Positions 25,218 to 33,248 of a stretch of DNA of 44,636 bases are shown here, one piece after another. The position numbers and the translations under genes were made by a program. The notes under the pieces were generated by a model, which saw only the letters and a list, made by a program, of their open reading frames with translations, did no database searches and was not told the origin of the DNA. The stretch is taken from assembly GCA_002329365.1 (NCBI GenBank), contig DCUB01000027.1, positions 1-44,636 of the forward strand. Reading direction: 5' to 3'. Every line of letters begins with the position of its first letter. Position 1 is the first letter of the stretch. The DNA is from Ruminococcaceae bacterium UBA1425 (GTDB lineage Bacteria > Bacillota > Clostridia > Oscillospirales > Acutalibacteraceae).

Positions 25218-25574
25218 ATGGCTCGTATAAAGGGCGCGACGATGACTCGCAAAAGAAGAAAAAAAGTATTAAAGCTCGCCAAGGGCTATTACGGTTCAAA
25301 GAGCAGGCTGTTCAAAACCGCCAAGCAGGCCGTCATGAAGTCGGGTCAGTACGCATATATCGGCCGCAAGCAGAAAAAGCGTGATTTCCGCCGTCTGTGG
25401 ATCACCCGCATATCTGCCGCCGCAAAGATGAACGGAATGAACTATTCGACGTTTATGAACGGGCTTAAAAAGGCCGATATAACGTTAAACCGCAAGATGC
25501 TCTCGGAAATAGCCATCTCCGACCCCGCCGGCTTTTCCGCTATCGTCGAAAAGGCGAAGGCTGCTCTCAACTGA
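25218..25574 (+). CDS. rplT: 50S ribosomal protein L20
   Basis: This 118-residue protein starts MARIKGATMTRKRRKKVL and contains AKGYYGSKSRLFKTAKQAV and RDFRRLWITRI, both diagnostic for L20. It is needed early in assembly of the large subunit and, in Firmicutes, represses its own operon at the mRNA leader. TCGGAGG precedes the ATG. It is the last gene before a strong terminator. Confidence 0.98.
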   Translation: MARIKGATMTRKRRKKVLKLAKGYYGSKSRLFKTAKQAVMKSGQYAYIGRKQKKRDFRRLWITRISAAAKMNGMNYSTFMNGLKKADITLNRKMLSEIAISDPAGFSAIVEKAKAALN

Positions 25575-25590
25575 ATCATATACAATCAAC

Positions 25591-25627
25591 ACACGGGCGG
25601 ACATATTGTTCTCCCGTGTTTTTTTAA
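25591..25627 (+). terminator. Intrinsic terminator after rplT
   Basis: ACACGGG (25591-25597) pairs with CCCGTGT (25613-25619) around a 15-base loop, and a run of T follows. It closes the infC operon. Confidence 0.88.
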
Positions 25628-25629
25628 GG

Positions 25630-25801
25630 GGTAACAACGCACAGTTATTGTTGTGCAGTTGCGCCGTCAGATTTTTTGTCAAATTGCAGGAAAAGCGCAG
25701 GCAATACTTTATGTATTGCCGAGCATTTATGGGCGATATGACGGAAAAGATGCAAGCAAATGTGCAACAAAGGCTTTTGCCGCTGATTGTGCGGTGTTGC
25801 C
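25630..25801. repeat. 172-bp imperfect inverted repeat
   Basis: GGTAACAACGCACAGTT (25630-25646) pairs with GATTGTGCGGTGTTGCC (25785-25801): 17 positions with 13 Watson-Crick pairs, three wobble pairs and one mismatch. Inner parts also align, for example TTTTTTGTCAAATTGC against the reverse complement of the region near 25731-25750. The centre GGCAATAC-TTTAT-GTATTGCC is a perfect eight-pair hairpin at about 25700-25720. The whole element can therefore fold into one long rod. Its ends do not carry a recognisable transposase gene. It fills the gap between the rplT terminator and the methyltransferase start. Confidence 0.7.
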
Positions 25802-25811
25802 AAAGGTAAGC

Positions 25812-26603
25812 ATGGAGAGAATAACGAGTAAAGCGAATGAAAAAATAAAGCTTGCGGCGGCGCTTCGTTCAAGCGCGCGCGAACGCCGCGGGCGCGGGCT
25901 TTTTTTCCTTGAGGGAGCAAGGCTCTGCTGCGACGCTGCTTTATGCGGAGTGTCGATAACCGACGCCTTTTTAACCGAGGAGGCGTTTTTAAAATACGCC
26001 GACAGGGCTGGGATTATAGCCTCAGCCGCCGGAAGAGTTTATCTGATAGACAACGGTCTGTGCGGCAGGCTTTCCGACACAAAGGCTCCGCAGGGCATTT
26101 TTTGCATATGCAAAATGCTTGACAAAACAGAAAGCTGTAATAAAATAGATGAAAAAGGCAAATATATTGCTTTGGATAACGTTCAGTCGCCCGACAATTT
26201 AGGCGCCATAAGCCGGACAGCCGAGGCGTTCGGGCTTTCGGGGCTTGTTGTCGGCTCGGGCTGCGACATATACAACGCAAAGGCTCAGCGCGCGTCAATG
26301 GGCTCGCTTCTGCGGCTTCCCGTGATTGAGACGAACTCACTGCCGAAGCTATTGGAGGAGGCGTCGCGCGGCGGAATGCTCACGGCAGCCTCCGTGCCCG
26401 ACGAAACTGCTCAAAGCGTTTTCGCCCTTTCGCGCGGGGGCGGGGTGATATGCGTCGTCGGCAACGAAGGCTCGGGCATATCGCGCGAGGTCATGGAAGC
26501 GTGCGAAACGAGGGTAACAATCCCCATGAGAGGCAGGGCGGAGTCGCTCAACGCGGCTGCGGCCGCGGCAGTGCTCATGTGGGAAATGACAAGAAACGGG
26601 TAA
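25812..26603 (+). CDS. TrmH/SpoU-family RNA 2'-O-methyltransferase
   Basis: The 263-residue enzyme should methylate a ribose 2'-OH in rRNA or tRNA using S-adenosylmethionine. It starts MERITSKANEKIKLAAAL, the usual substrate-binding N-domain opening. The knotted SPOUT domain shows LDNVQSPDNLGAISRTAE, VVGNEGSGIS and IPMRGRAESLNAA, the three SpoU motifs. ATG 25812 is chosen because AAAGG lies five bases upstream and the domain starts there; an earlier in-frame start would read through the inverted repeat. Its stop lies five bases before the dprA start. Confidence 0.9.
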   Translation: MERITSKANEKIKLAAALRSSARERRGRGLFFLEGARLCCDAALCGVSITDAFLTEEAFLKYADRAGIIASAAGRVYLIDNGLCGRLSDTKAPQGIFCICKMLDKTESCNKIDEKGKYIALDNVQSPDNLGAISRTAEAFGLSGLVVGSGCDIYNAKAQRASMGSLLRLPVIETNSLPKLLEEASRGGMLTAASVPDETAQSVFALSRGGGVICVVGNEGSGISREVMEACETRVTIPMRGRAESLNAAAAAAVLMWEMTRNG

Positions 26604-26608
26604 CGCTG

Positions 26609-27802
26609 ATGGTCGATAAAAGAGTTTACTGGATATGGCTCCAGTCGGGCGTCGGAGCGGGTGCGGCGACAGACAGCCTTTTGGCGTTCTGTCCGTCGCC
26701 TGTTGATTTTTACTTTCTCGGCGCCGACGAGTGGAGAATATCCGGCTCTTTGTCATATACACAGATTAAAAGGCTCGAAAATACAAAGCTTGACAGAGCC
26801 GCCGCCATTGTAAGGCAGTGCGACAATAACGGCTGGAGGATAGTCACGCCCGACATGTCCGACTATCCGCAGCTGCTCAAAAAAACAAGGGATTTTCCGC
26901 TCGCGCTTTTTGTCCGCGGCGATATCTCGTGCATTAACGGCAGCCTGCCGATTGCCGTCGTCGGTTCGCGCTCGGCGTCGCTTTACAGTATGAGTATCAC
27001 AAGCCAGCTTTGCGAGTCGCTCGCCCGCGCGGGTGCGACTGTTGTCAGCGGCTGCGCTGTGGGAGTCGACAGCGCCGCCCACGCCGGCGCGCTCCAGGGC
27101 GGCGGAAAGACGGTGGCGGTGCTCGGCTGTGGCATTAACTTTCCGTATCTGATGCAAAACGAGGCTTTAAGAAACGAAATATCAAAAAACGGCGCCGTAA
27201 TTAGCGAGTATCCGCCCGACACGCCTGTTACCAAATCGAGCTTTCCGGCGAGGAACAGGATAATATCGGGAATGTGCAGGGGCACCGTTATAATACAGGC
27301 GGGCGACAAAAGCGGTTCGCTTATAACGGCACACCGCGCCGCCGAGCAGGGACGCGACATTTTTGCCGTTCCGGGCGACGTGACGAGCGCCGATTATACA
27401 GGTGTCAACAAGCTTATAAGAGACGGCGCGAAGCCGGTTTTTTCGGCATATGACGTGCTTTGCGAATATGCGGAGCTTTATCCGGGGATTGATATATCCA
27501 AAGCGCGCGAGGGATTCGTATTCAACGGCGCGAAGGCGGCGTCGCCTGCGCCGGCTTCCGCGAGGCAACCCGCGCAGACACCCGGAAAACCGTCCGAACC
27601 GCCGAAAAAGAGACAGTTGCCCGAAGGCGCGGGAGAGGACGCCGCAAAGGTATACGAGGCGCTTTCGGAGGGCTCGCTGCACATCGACGAAATAGTAAGA
27701 AAGACGGGCATCGGCACAAATAAAATATTTACGGCATTGACAGAACTTGAAATTTATGGTTTCATTAAATTGCTCGAAGGCAAGCGTTACGAACAACAGT
27801 GA
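26609..27802 (+). CDS. dprA: DNA-processing protein DprA/Smf
   Basis: This 397-residue protein binds incoming single-stranded DNA and loads RecA during natural transformation. A helical N-terminal domain is followed by the Rossmann fold with VVGSRSASLYSM, SGCAVGVDSAAHAGAL and VLGCGINFPY, then SSFPARNRIISGM and DKSGSLITAHRAAEQGRD. A Pro/Ala-rich linker near residues 310-345 joins a C-terminal winged-helix domain (LHIDEIVRKTGIG). ATG 26609 starts five bases after the methyltransferase stop and has only a weak Shine-Dalgarno. topA follows 33 bases later, the order known from Bacillus (smf-topA). Confidence 0.94.
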   Translation: MVDKRVYWIWLQSGVGAGAATDSLLAFCPSPVDFYFLGADEWRISGSLSYTQIKRLENTKLDRAAAIVRQCDNNGWRIVTPDMSDYPQLLKKTRDFPLALFVRGDISCINGSLPIAVVGSRSASLYSMSITSQLCESLARAGATVVSGCAVGVDSAAHAGALQGGGKTVAVLGCGINFPYLMQNEALRNEISKNGAVISEYPPDTPVTKSSFPARNRIISGMCRGTVIIQAGDKSGSLITAHRAAEQGRDIFAVPGDVTSADYTGVNKLIRDGAKPVFSAYDVLCEYAELYPGIDISKAREGFVFNGAKAASPAPASARQPAQTPGKPSEPPKKRQLPEGAGEDAAKVYEALSEGSLHIDEIVRKTGIGTNKIFTALTELEIYGFIKLLEGKRYEQQ

Positions 27803-27835
27803 ACATAAATATACAACACATATTAGGAGAAAAGC

Positions 27836-29989
27836 ATGTCAAAGTTAGTAATAGTTGAGTCTCCGGCAAAGGCAAAGAGCATAAAGAAATATTTAGGCGG
27901 CGGCTATGAGGTAACGTCGTCTATGGGGCATGTGCGCGACCTGCCGTCGGCTAAGCTGAGCGTCGACGTCAAAAACAGCTTTGAGCCGAAGTACGCCATA
28001 ATCAAGGGCAAGGAAAAGCTTGTCAAGGAGCTAAAAAAACAGGCGTCCGAAAGCGAGCAGGTTTTATTGGCAACCGACCCCGACCGCGAGGGAGAGGCTA
28101 TTTCATGGCATCTCGCGACAATTTTAGGGCTTGACCTTAATGAAAAAAACAGGGTAACCTTCAACGAGATAACGCAGACGGGAATAAAAAACGGTATGGC
28201 AAATCCGAGAGCCGTCGATATAGACCTTGTCAACGCGCAGCAGGCGCGGCGCATACTCGACAGGCTTGTGGGCTACCGCTTAAGTCCGTTCGTTTCACAG
28301 AAAATCCGCAGAGGACTTTCCGCGGGGCGCGTGCAGAGCGTGGCTGTCCGGCTCATAGTCGACCGCGAGGAGGAAATCAAGGCGTTTGTGCCGGAGGAAT
28401 ACTGGAGCATAGACGCGAAGCTCGTAAATCATCAGAAAAAGTGCTTTACGGCAGCCTTTACGGGCGACGAAACAGGCAAAATAAAGCTGACGAACAAAGA
28501 GCAGACCGACGGCTACATGGCGCGGCTCGAAAACGCCGTATATACCATAAGCTCCATAAAAAGAGGCACAAGAAAAAAGTCGCCGCTTCCGCCGTTCATA
28601 ACGTCAACGCTCCAGCAGGAGGCGTCGACGCGGCTCGGCTTTCAGGCGCAGCGCACAATGCGCGCCGCGCAGGAGCTTTACGAGGGCGTCGACATTGAGG
28701 GAATCGGCATAACCGGTCTGATAACCTACATGAGAACAGACTCGCTGCGCATTTCGGAGGACGCGAGGGCGCAGGCGGCGGAATTCATTAAAGAGAGGTT
28801 CGGCGAAAAATATCTTCCCGACAAGCCGAATTATTACAAATCAAGGTCAAACGCGCAGGACGGTCACGAGGCTATCAGGCCTACCATGCCGTCCTTAACG
28901 CCCGACAAGGTCAGAAGGAGCCTGACGCCGGACCAGTACAAGCTTTACGAAATCATCTGGAAGCGCTTTATTTCGTGCCTTATGGCAAGCTGCATACAAA
29001 ACACCGTCAAGGCTGATATAACGGCAGCCACACCCGAGGACAGGACTGCGGGAAGATACTGCACTTTTTCGGCGTCCGGCTACACGGTAAAATTCGACGG
29101 CTTCACCGTGCTTTACGGCGACAGCGGCGACGATGGCAAGGAGGGCAGGCTGCCCGAGCTTGACGAGGGCGAGCAGCTTAAAATAAAGGAGCTTGAAAAC
29201 GCGCAGCATTTTACACAGCCGCCGTCAAGATATAACGAGGCAACGCTTATCAAGGCTCTCGAGGAGGAGGGCATAGGCAGACCGAGCACGTACGCCACGA
29301 TTATTTCGACCATAGTCAAGCGCGAATACGTCAAACGCTCGGCAAAGCTGCTTGTTCCCACGGAGCTCGGCGAAACCATGACCATGCTGTTAAAGCAGAG
29401 GTTCCCGAAAATAGTCAACGTCAAGTTCACCGCGCAGATGGAAAACTCACTTGACGAGGTGGGCGCGGGCAAGGAGAATTATGTAAAGGTTCTTGACGAG
29501 TTTTACGGCGATTTCGAAAAGACGCTCGCAAAGGCAAAGGAGGAAATGAAGGACGTCAAGCTGACGCTTCAGGAGGACTACACCGACGTTGTCTGCGAAA
29601 AATGCGGGCGGAACATGATTATCAAAACCGGGCGCTACGGCAAGTTTCTGGCGTGTCCCGGGTACCCCGAATGCAGGAACGCGAAGCCGCTTATAACGGA
29701 AACAAACGCGGCATGTCCGAAGTGCGGCGCGAAGGTAATAGAAAAGCACTCGAAAAAGGGCTATTTGTTCTACGGCTGCGAGGCGTGGCCTAATTGCGAT
29801 TTCAGCACATGGGATAAGCCGGCTGGCGAGGAATGCCCGAAGTGCGGCAAGTCGCTGTTCAAAAGAAAGGGCGGCATAGTCGCCTGCCTGAACGAAAGCT
29901 GCGGCTACGAGAAAAAGGTCAGGCGCGGACGAAAAAGCGCAAAAGATAAAAACGATGAAAACGGCGGCGAAAGCGGCGGCGATGAATAA
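27836..29989 (+). CDS. topA: DNA topoisomerase I
   Basis: This 717-residue type IA enzyme relaxes negative supercoils. The Toprim domain starts KLVIVESPAKAKSI and includes the metal-binding DPDREGEAISWH. The catalytic tyrosine is Y298 in ITYMRTDS. Three four-cysteine zinc ribbons lie in the last 150 residues (CEKCGRN...CPGYPEC, CPKCGAK...CEAWPNC, CPKCGKS...CLNESC), then a short charged tail. Length and domain order are normal. AGGAG precedes the ATG. The trmFO start overlaps its last codons. Confidence 0.97.
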   Translation: MSKLVIVESPAKAKSIKKYLGGGYEVTSSMGHVRDLPSAKLSVDVKNSFEPKYAIIKGKEKLVKELKKQASESEQVLLATDPDREGEAISWHLATILGLDLNEKNRVTFNEITQTGIKNGMANPRAVDIDLVNAQQARRILDRLVGYRLSPFVSQKIRRGLSAGRVQSVAVRLIVDREEEIKAFVPEEYWSIDAKLVNHQKKCFTAAFTGDETGKIKLTNKEQTDGYMARLENAVYTISSIKRGTRKKSPLPPFITSTLQQEASTRLGFQAQRTMRAAQELYEGVDIEGIGITGLITYMRTDSLRISEDARAQAAEFIKERFGEKYLPDKPNYYKSRSNAQDGHEAIRPTMPSLTPDKVRRSLTPDQYKLYEIIWKRFISCLMASCIQNTVKADITAATPEDRTAGRYCTFSASGYTVKFDGFTVLYGDSGDDGKEGRLPELDEGEQLKIKELENAQHFTQPPSRYNEATLIKALEEEGIGRPSTYATIISTIVKREYVKRSAKLLVPTELGETMTMLLKQRFPKIVNVKFTAQMENSLDEVGAGKENYVKVLDEFYGDFEKTLAKAKEEMKDVKLTLQEDYTDVVCEKCGRNMIIKTGRYGKFLACPGYPECRNAKPLITETNAACPKCGAKVIEKHSKKGYLFYGCEAWPNCDFSTWDKPAGEECPKCGKSLFKRKGGIVACLNESCGYEKKVRRGRKSAKDKNDENGGESGGDE

Positions 29990-31298
29990 TAGATGCACCG
30001 TAATAGGCGGCGGACTTGCGGGAACGGAAGCCGCGATGCAGCTTGCGAAAAGGGGTGTCCGCGTCACGCTTTGCGAGATGAAGCCATACCGTTTTTCGCC
30101 CGCCCACAGGTCCGATAAGCTCTCGGAGCTTGTCTGTTCAAACTCCCTGAAGGCTATGCGCCTGTCTTCGGCTTCCGGGCTTTTAAAGGCGGAAATGGAG
30201 CTGCTCGGTTCGGTCTGCTTAGAGGCGGCTAAAAAATGCTCCGTTCCGGCGGGAGGGGCGCTTGCCGTCGACAGAGACGAATTTTCACGGCTTGTCACAC
30301 ATATTATTGAGTCGGAACCGCTTATAGAGGTCGTGCGGGGCGAGATAACGGGTATACCTGACGACGGGGTTGTAATAGTAGCCGCCGGGCCGCTCGTTTC
30401 GGAAGACTTGGCAAACGACATCAAAAGGGTATGCGGCGGGCTTTTAAGCTTTTTCGATGCGGCGGCGCCTATAATAACCGCCGAAAGCGTCGATATGGAT
30501 TACGCCTTTTCAGCTTCAAGATACGACAGGGGCGGCGGGGACGACTATATAAACTGCCCCATGAACAAAGAGGAGTACGAGCGTTTCCGTTACGAGCTTG
30601 TAAACGCGCAGCGTGCCGGGCTTCACGAGTTCGACAAAAGGGGAAGCGTTTACGAGGGCTGTATGCCTATTGAAGTTATGGCGTCAAGGGGCGAGGATAC
30701 AATGCGCTTCGGTCCCCTGCGTCCCGTGGGGCTGCGCGACCCGAAAACGGGCAAAAGACCGTGGGCTGTTCTACAATTAAGGAAAGAAAACGCGCAAGGG
30801 ACGCTCTTAAACCTTGTCGGCTTTCAGACAAACCTTAAATTCGGCGAGCAGAAAAGGGTTTTTTCCATGATTCCCGCTCTTCACGGCGCGGAGTTCGTGC
30901 GGTACGGCGTGATGCACAGAAATACCTTCATCGACTCCCCGAGGCTTTTAAACACCGACTTTTCGATGAGACAACGGAGCGGGCTGTTCTTCGCGGGACA
31001 GATAACCGGCGTCGAGGGCTACATGGAGTCGGTGGCGTCGGGAATCATCGCGGGGATTAACGCCGCGCGCAGAATAAAGGGTCAGGCGGCTTCTGTTCCC
31101 CCGCGCGAAACAATCACGGGCGCCCTGTGCCGTCATGTCGGCGAAAGCACGTCGGCAGACTTTCAGCCTATGGGCTCAAGCTTCGGTCTGCTGCCGGCTC
31201 TCGACGAAAAGATAAGGGATAAAAAGCTGCGCTACGAGGCTTTGGCGCAAAGAAGCCTTGAGCTTATGAAAATCTATTCGGAGGAAGTGCTGAAATGA
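29982..31298 (+). CDS. trmFO: tRNA m5U54 methyltransferase, folate-dependent
   Basis: This 438-residue flavoenzyme makes 5-methyluridine at position 54 of tRNA using methylene-tetrahydrofolate. The FAD-binding start CTVIGGGLAGTEAAMQLAKR is clear, followed by MKPYRFSPAHRSDKLSELVC and CSNSLKA, the TrmFO-specific motifs with their conserved cysteines. ATG 29982 overlaps the end of topA by eight bases and gives the usual N-terminus; an earlier in-frame ATG at 29955 would add nine residues. topA-trmFO is the order seen in Bacillus. Its stop overlaps the plsX start. Confidence 0.95.
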   Translation: MNNRCTVIGGGLAGTEAAMQLAKRGVRVTLCEMKPYRFSPAHRSDKLSELVCSNSLKAMRLSSASGLLKAEMELLGSVCLEAAKKCSVPAGGALAVDRDEFSRLVTHIIESEPLIEVVRGEITGIPDDGVVIVAAGPLVSEDLANDIKRVCGGLLSFFDAAAPIITAESVDMDYAFSASRYDRGGGDDYINCPMNKEEYERFRYELVNAQRAGLHEFDKRGSVYEGCMPIEVMASRGEDTMRFGPLRPVGLRDPKTGKRPWAVLQLRKENAQGTLLNLVGFQTNLKFGEQKRVFSMIPALHGAEFVRYGVMHRNTFIDSPRLLNTDFSMRQRSGLFFAGQITGVEGYMESVASGIIAGINAARRIKGQAASVPPRETITGALCRHVGESTSADFQPMGSSFGLLPALDEKIRDKKLRYEALAQRSLELMKIYSEEVLK

Positions 31299-32248
31299 AG
31301 ATAATAGCTGACGCGTTCGGCGGCGACAACGCTCCTCTCGAAATACTGAAGGGCTGCCGCGAAGCGTCCGACGAATACGGCTTTTCCATAACGCTTACGG
31401 GCGACAAGGGAAAGATAGAAAGCTGCGCCAAAAATAACGGTATTTCGCTTGATGGTATGGACATTCTGCACGCGCCGGATATAATAGGTATGGAGGACGA
31501 ACCGTCCGATATTCTCAAATCAAAGGGCGAAAGCTCCATGGCGGCAGGTCTTAAGGCGCTTGCCGCGGGCGAGGGCGACGCGTTTGTGAGCGCCGGCTCA
31601 ACGGGTGCGCTCGTTGTGGGCGCGACGTTTATCGTAAAAAGAAGCGAGGGGATAAAGCGTACGGCAATAGGCTCCGTTCTGCCGTCGGCAAAGGGCCCCG
31701 TTTTACTGCTCGACTCCGGCGCGAACGCCGAGTGCCACGCCGAAAACCTTGTGCAGTTCGCGCATATGGGCGACGAGTTCATGAAAAAAGCTATGGGTAT
31801 TAAAAATCCTTCAATCGGACTTGCAAACATCGGAACGGAGGAAACAAAGGGCGACAAGTTAAGGCTTGAGGCCTTCGGTCTTCTAAAAGGCGAAAACTTA
31901 AACTTCGCGGGCAATACAGAGGCAAGGGACATCCCCTACGGCGTGTGCGACATAGTAGTTGCCGACGGTTTCACGGGCAACGTGATACTTAAAATGTACG
32001 AGGGTGTCGCGGGAATGATGCTTTCGGGCCTGAAAGATATATACGGCAAGAATTTTTTCTCAAAGCTGTCATATCTTATGGTAAAAAAGGGCTTTTCAAA
32101 TATGAAGGGAAAGCTCGACTATAAAAATTACGGCGGGGCGCCGATACTGGGCGTCAGGGGCGTCGTAATAAAGGCTCACGGCTCGTCAGACGCGAGAGCC
32201 TTCAAAAACGCCGTCCGTCAGGCAGCGGCGGCAGCAAAAACAATCTAA
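31295..32248 (+). CDS. plsX: Phosphate acyltransferase PlsX
   Basis: This 317-residue enzyme makes acyl-phosphate from acyl-ACP, the first step of phospholipid synthesis with the PlsX/PlsY route. It starts IIADAFGGDNAPLEILKG and contains VSAGSTGALVVGATF and LLLDSGANAEC, all characteristic. Length is slightly short of the typical 330 but both ends look complete. GGAGG precedes ATG 31295, which overlaps the trmFO stop as ATGA. In many Firmicutes fabD and fabG lie between plsX and the carrier-protein gene; here an ACP-like gene follows after only 26 bases. Confidence 0.95.
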   Translation: MKIIADAFGGDNAPLEILKGCREASDEYGFSITLTGDKGKIESCAKNNGISLDGMDILHAPDIIGMEDEPSDILKSKGESSMAAGLKALAAGEGDAFVSAGSTGALVVGATFIVKRSEGIKRTAIGSVLPSAKGPVLLLDSGANAECHAENLVQFAHMGDEFMKKAMGIKNPSIGLANIGTEETKGDKLRLEAFGLLKGENLNFAGNTEARDIPYGVCDIVVADGFTGNVILKMYEGVAGMMLSGLKDIYGKNFFSKLSYLMVKKGFSNMKGKLDYKNYGGAPILGVRGVVIKAHGSSDARAFKNAVRQAAAAAKTI

Positions 32249-32274
32249 TTTCAGAATATAACGGAGGAATTTGT

Positions 32275-32508
32275 ATGGTATTGGAGAAGGTCACAACATT
32301 TATTTCCGAGCAGTTCAACGTCGACGAGGACAGCATAACGGAGGATACCACTTTCGAGGAGCTGGGCGCCGACGAGCTTGACATTGCCGAGCTTGTCATG
32401 GCAGTCGAGGGCGAGTTTGAAATCGAGCTCAGCGAGGACGAGGTAAACTCTATAACAAAGGTGGCTGACCTCACGCAGATTATCGAAACTGCGATAAGTC
32501 TTAGATAA
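32275..32508 (+). CDS. ACP-like protein lacking the carrier serine
   Basis: The 77-residue acidic protein has the full acyl-carrier-protein pattern: EKVTTFISEQFNVDEDSIT, then FEELGADELDIAELVMAVE, then IELSEDEV and a final helix. Normal ACPs have D-S-L at the start of helix II, with 4'-phosphopantetheine on the serine. Here the triplet is D33-E34-L35, encoded GAC GAG CTT, with E34 at 32374-32376. At least two base changes separate GAG from any serine codon, so a single read error does not explain it. The protein should not carry acyl groups. GGAGG precedes the ATG. It occupies the usual acpP position between plsX and rnc. A second, normal ACP elsewhere in the genome is expected. Confidence 0.85.
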   Translation: MVLEKVTTFISEQFNVDEDSITEDTTFEELGADELDIAELVMAVEGEFEIELSEDEVNSITKVADLTQIIETAISLR

Positions 32509-32535
32509 GGGATTGTTGATTGGAATGGTTTTATT

Positions 32536-33219
32536 ATGTCGGGAGATGTGAAAGAGCTACAAAAGAAGATAGGGTACAGGTTCAAAAACGGGGAGCTGCT
32601 CACAAGGGCGCTCTCCCATTCGTCATATGTGAACGAAAGGCAGGGGGGAGCGGAGAGTAATGAAAGGCTTGAGTTCCTCGGCGATTCCGTGCTTGGCTTT
32701 ATTGTTGCGGAGTATTATTATACGAACTTCAGGCATCTGCCGGAGGGCGAGCTGACAAAGCTGCGCGCCGCGACGGTTTGCGAAAAGTCGCTCGCGTCCT
32801 TCGCCCGCGATATTAATCTCGGCAAATATCTTTTGCTCGGAAAGGGCGAAAACTGCACGGGCGGTCGCGAAAGGCCGTCTATATTGGCCGACGCCTTTGA
32901 GGCGCTGATAGCCGCCATATACCTTGACGGAGACATTGACGAGGCAAGAAAATTCGTGCTGTATCATGTTTCAAACGCCTCAAAGGAGCTTAATGATTAC
33001 CACGACTACAAAACAAAGCTTCAGGAGGTCATACAGAAGAACCCAGAGGAAAGCCTTCTGTATGTGCTTGTGGGCGAAAGCGGACCCGACCACGACAAGC
33101 GCTTTGAAGTCGAGGTGCATCTAAACAGCAACGTAATAGGCAGAGGCTCGGGAAGAAGCAAAAAGATAGCGGAGCAGCAGGCGGCAAGGGAAGCGCTGCT
33201 GCTTATGGGCATCAAATAG
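32536..33219 (+). CDS. rnc: Ribonuclease III
   Basis: This 227-residue enzyme cuts double-stranded RNA in rRNA and mRNA processing. The signature NERLEFLGDSVL at 42-53 supplies E46 and D50. D119 and E122 in LADAFEALIAAIYLD complete the metal site. The double-stranded RNA-binding domain occupies about 155-225 and ends KKIAEQQAAREALLLMG. Length is normal. The Shine-Dalgarno (GGAATGG) is modest. It lies 27 bases after the ACP-like gene and 29 before smc, the standard rnc-smc order. Confidence 0.96.
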   Translation: MSGDVKELQKKIGYRFKNGELLTRALSHSSYVNERQGGAESNERLEFLGDSVLGFIVAEYYYTNFRHLPEGELTKLRAATVCEKSLASFARDINLGKYLLLGKGENCTGGRERPSILADAFEALIAAIYLDGDIDEARKFVLYHVSNASKELNDYHDYKTKLQEVIQKNPEESLLYVLVGESGPDHDKRFEVEVHLNSNVIGRGSGRSKKIAEQQAAREALLLMGIK

Positions 33220-33248
33220 CCGTACGGGAAAAGGATAAGATAAGAACA

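Noticed and set aside
25653..25811. Upstream extension of the TrmH-family gene
   Set aside because: The added residues come from the 172-bp inverted repeat; AAAGG and the family N-terminus place the start at 25812.
29447..30424. 325-codon minus-strand open frame over topA and trmFO
   Set aside because: It arises from the codon bias of the two real genes on the plus strand and matches no known protein type.
32374..32376. Single sequencing error as cause of the missing ACP serine
   Set aside because: GAG differs from every serine codon by at least two bases and the reading frame is otherwise perfect.
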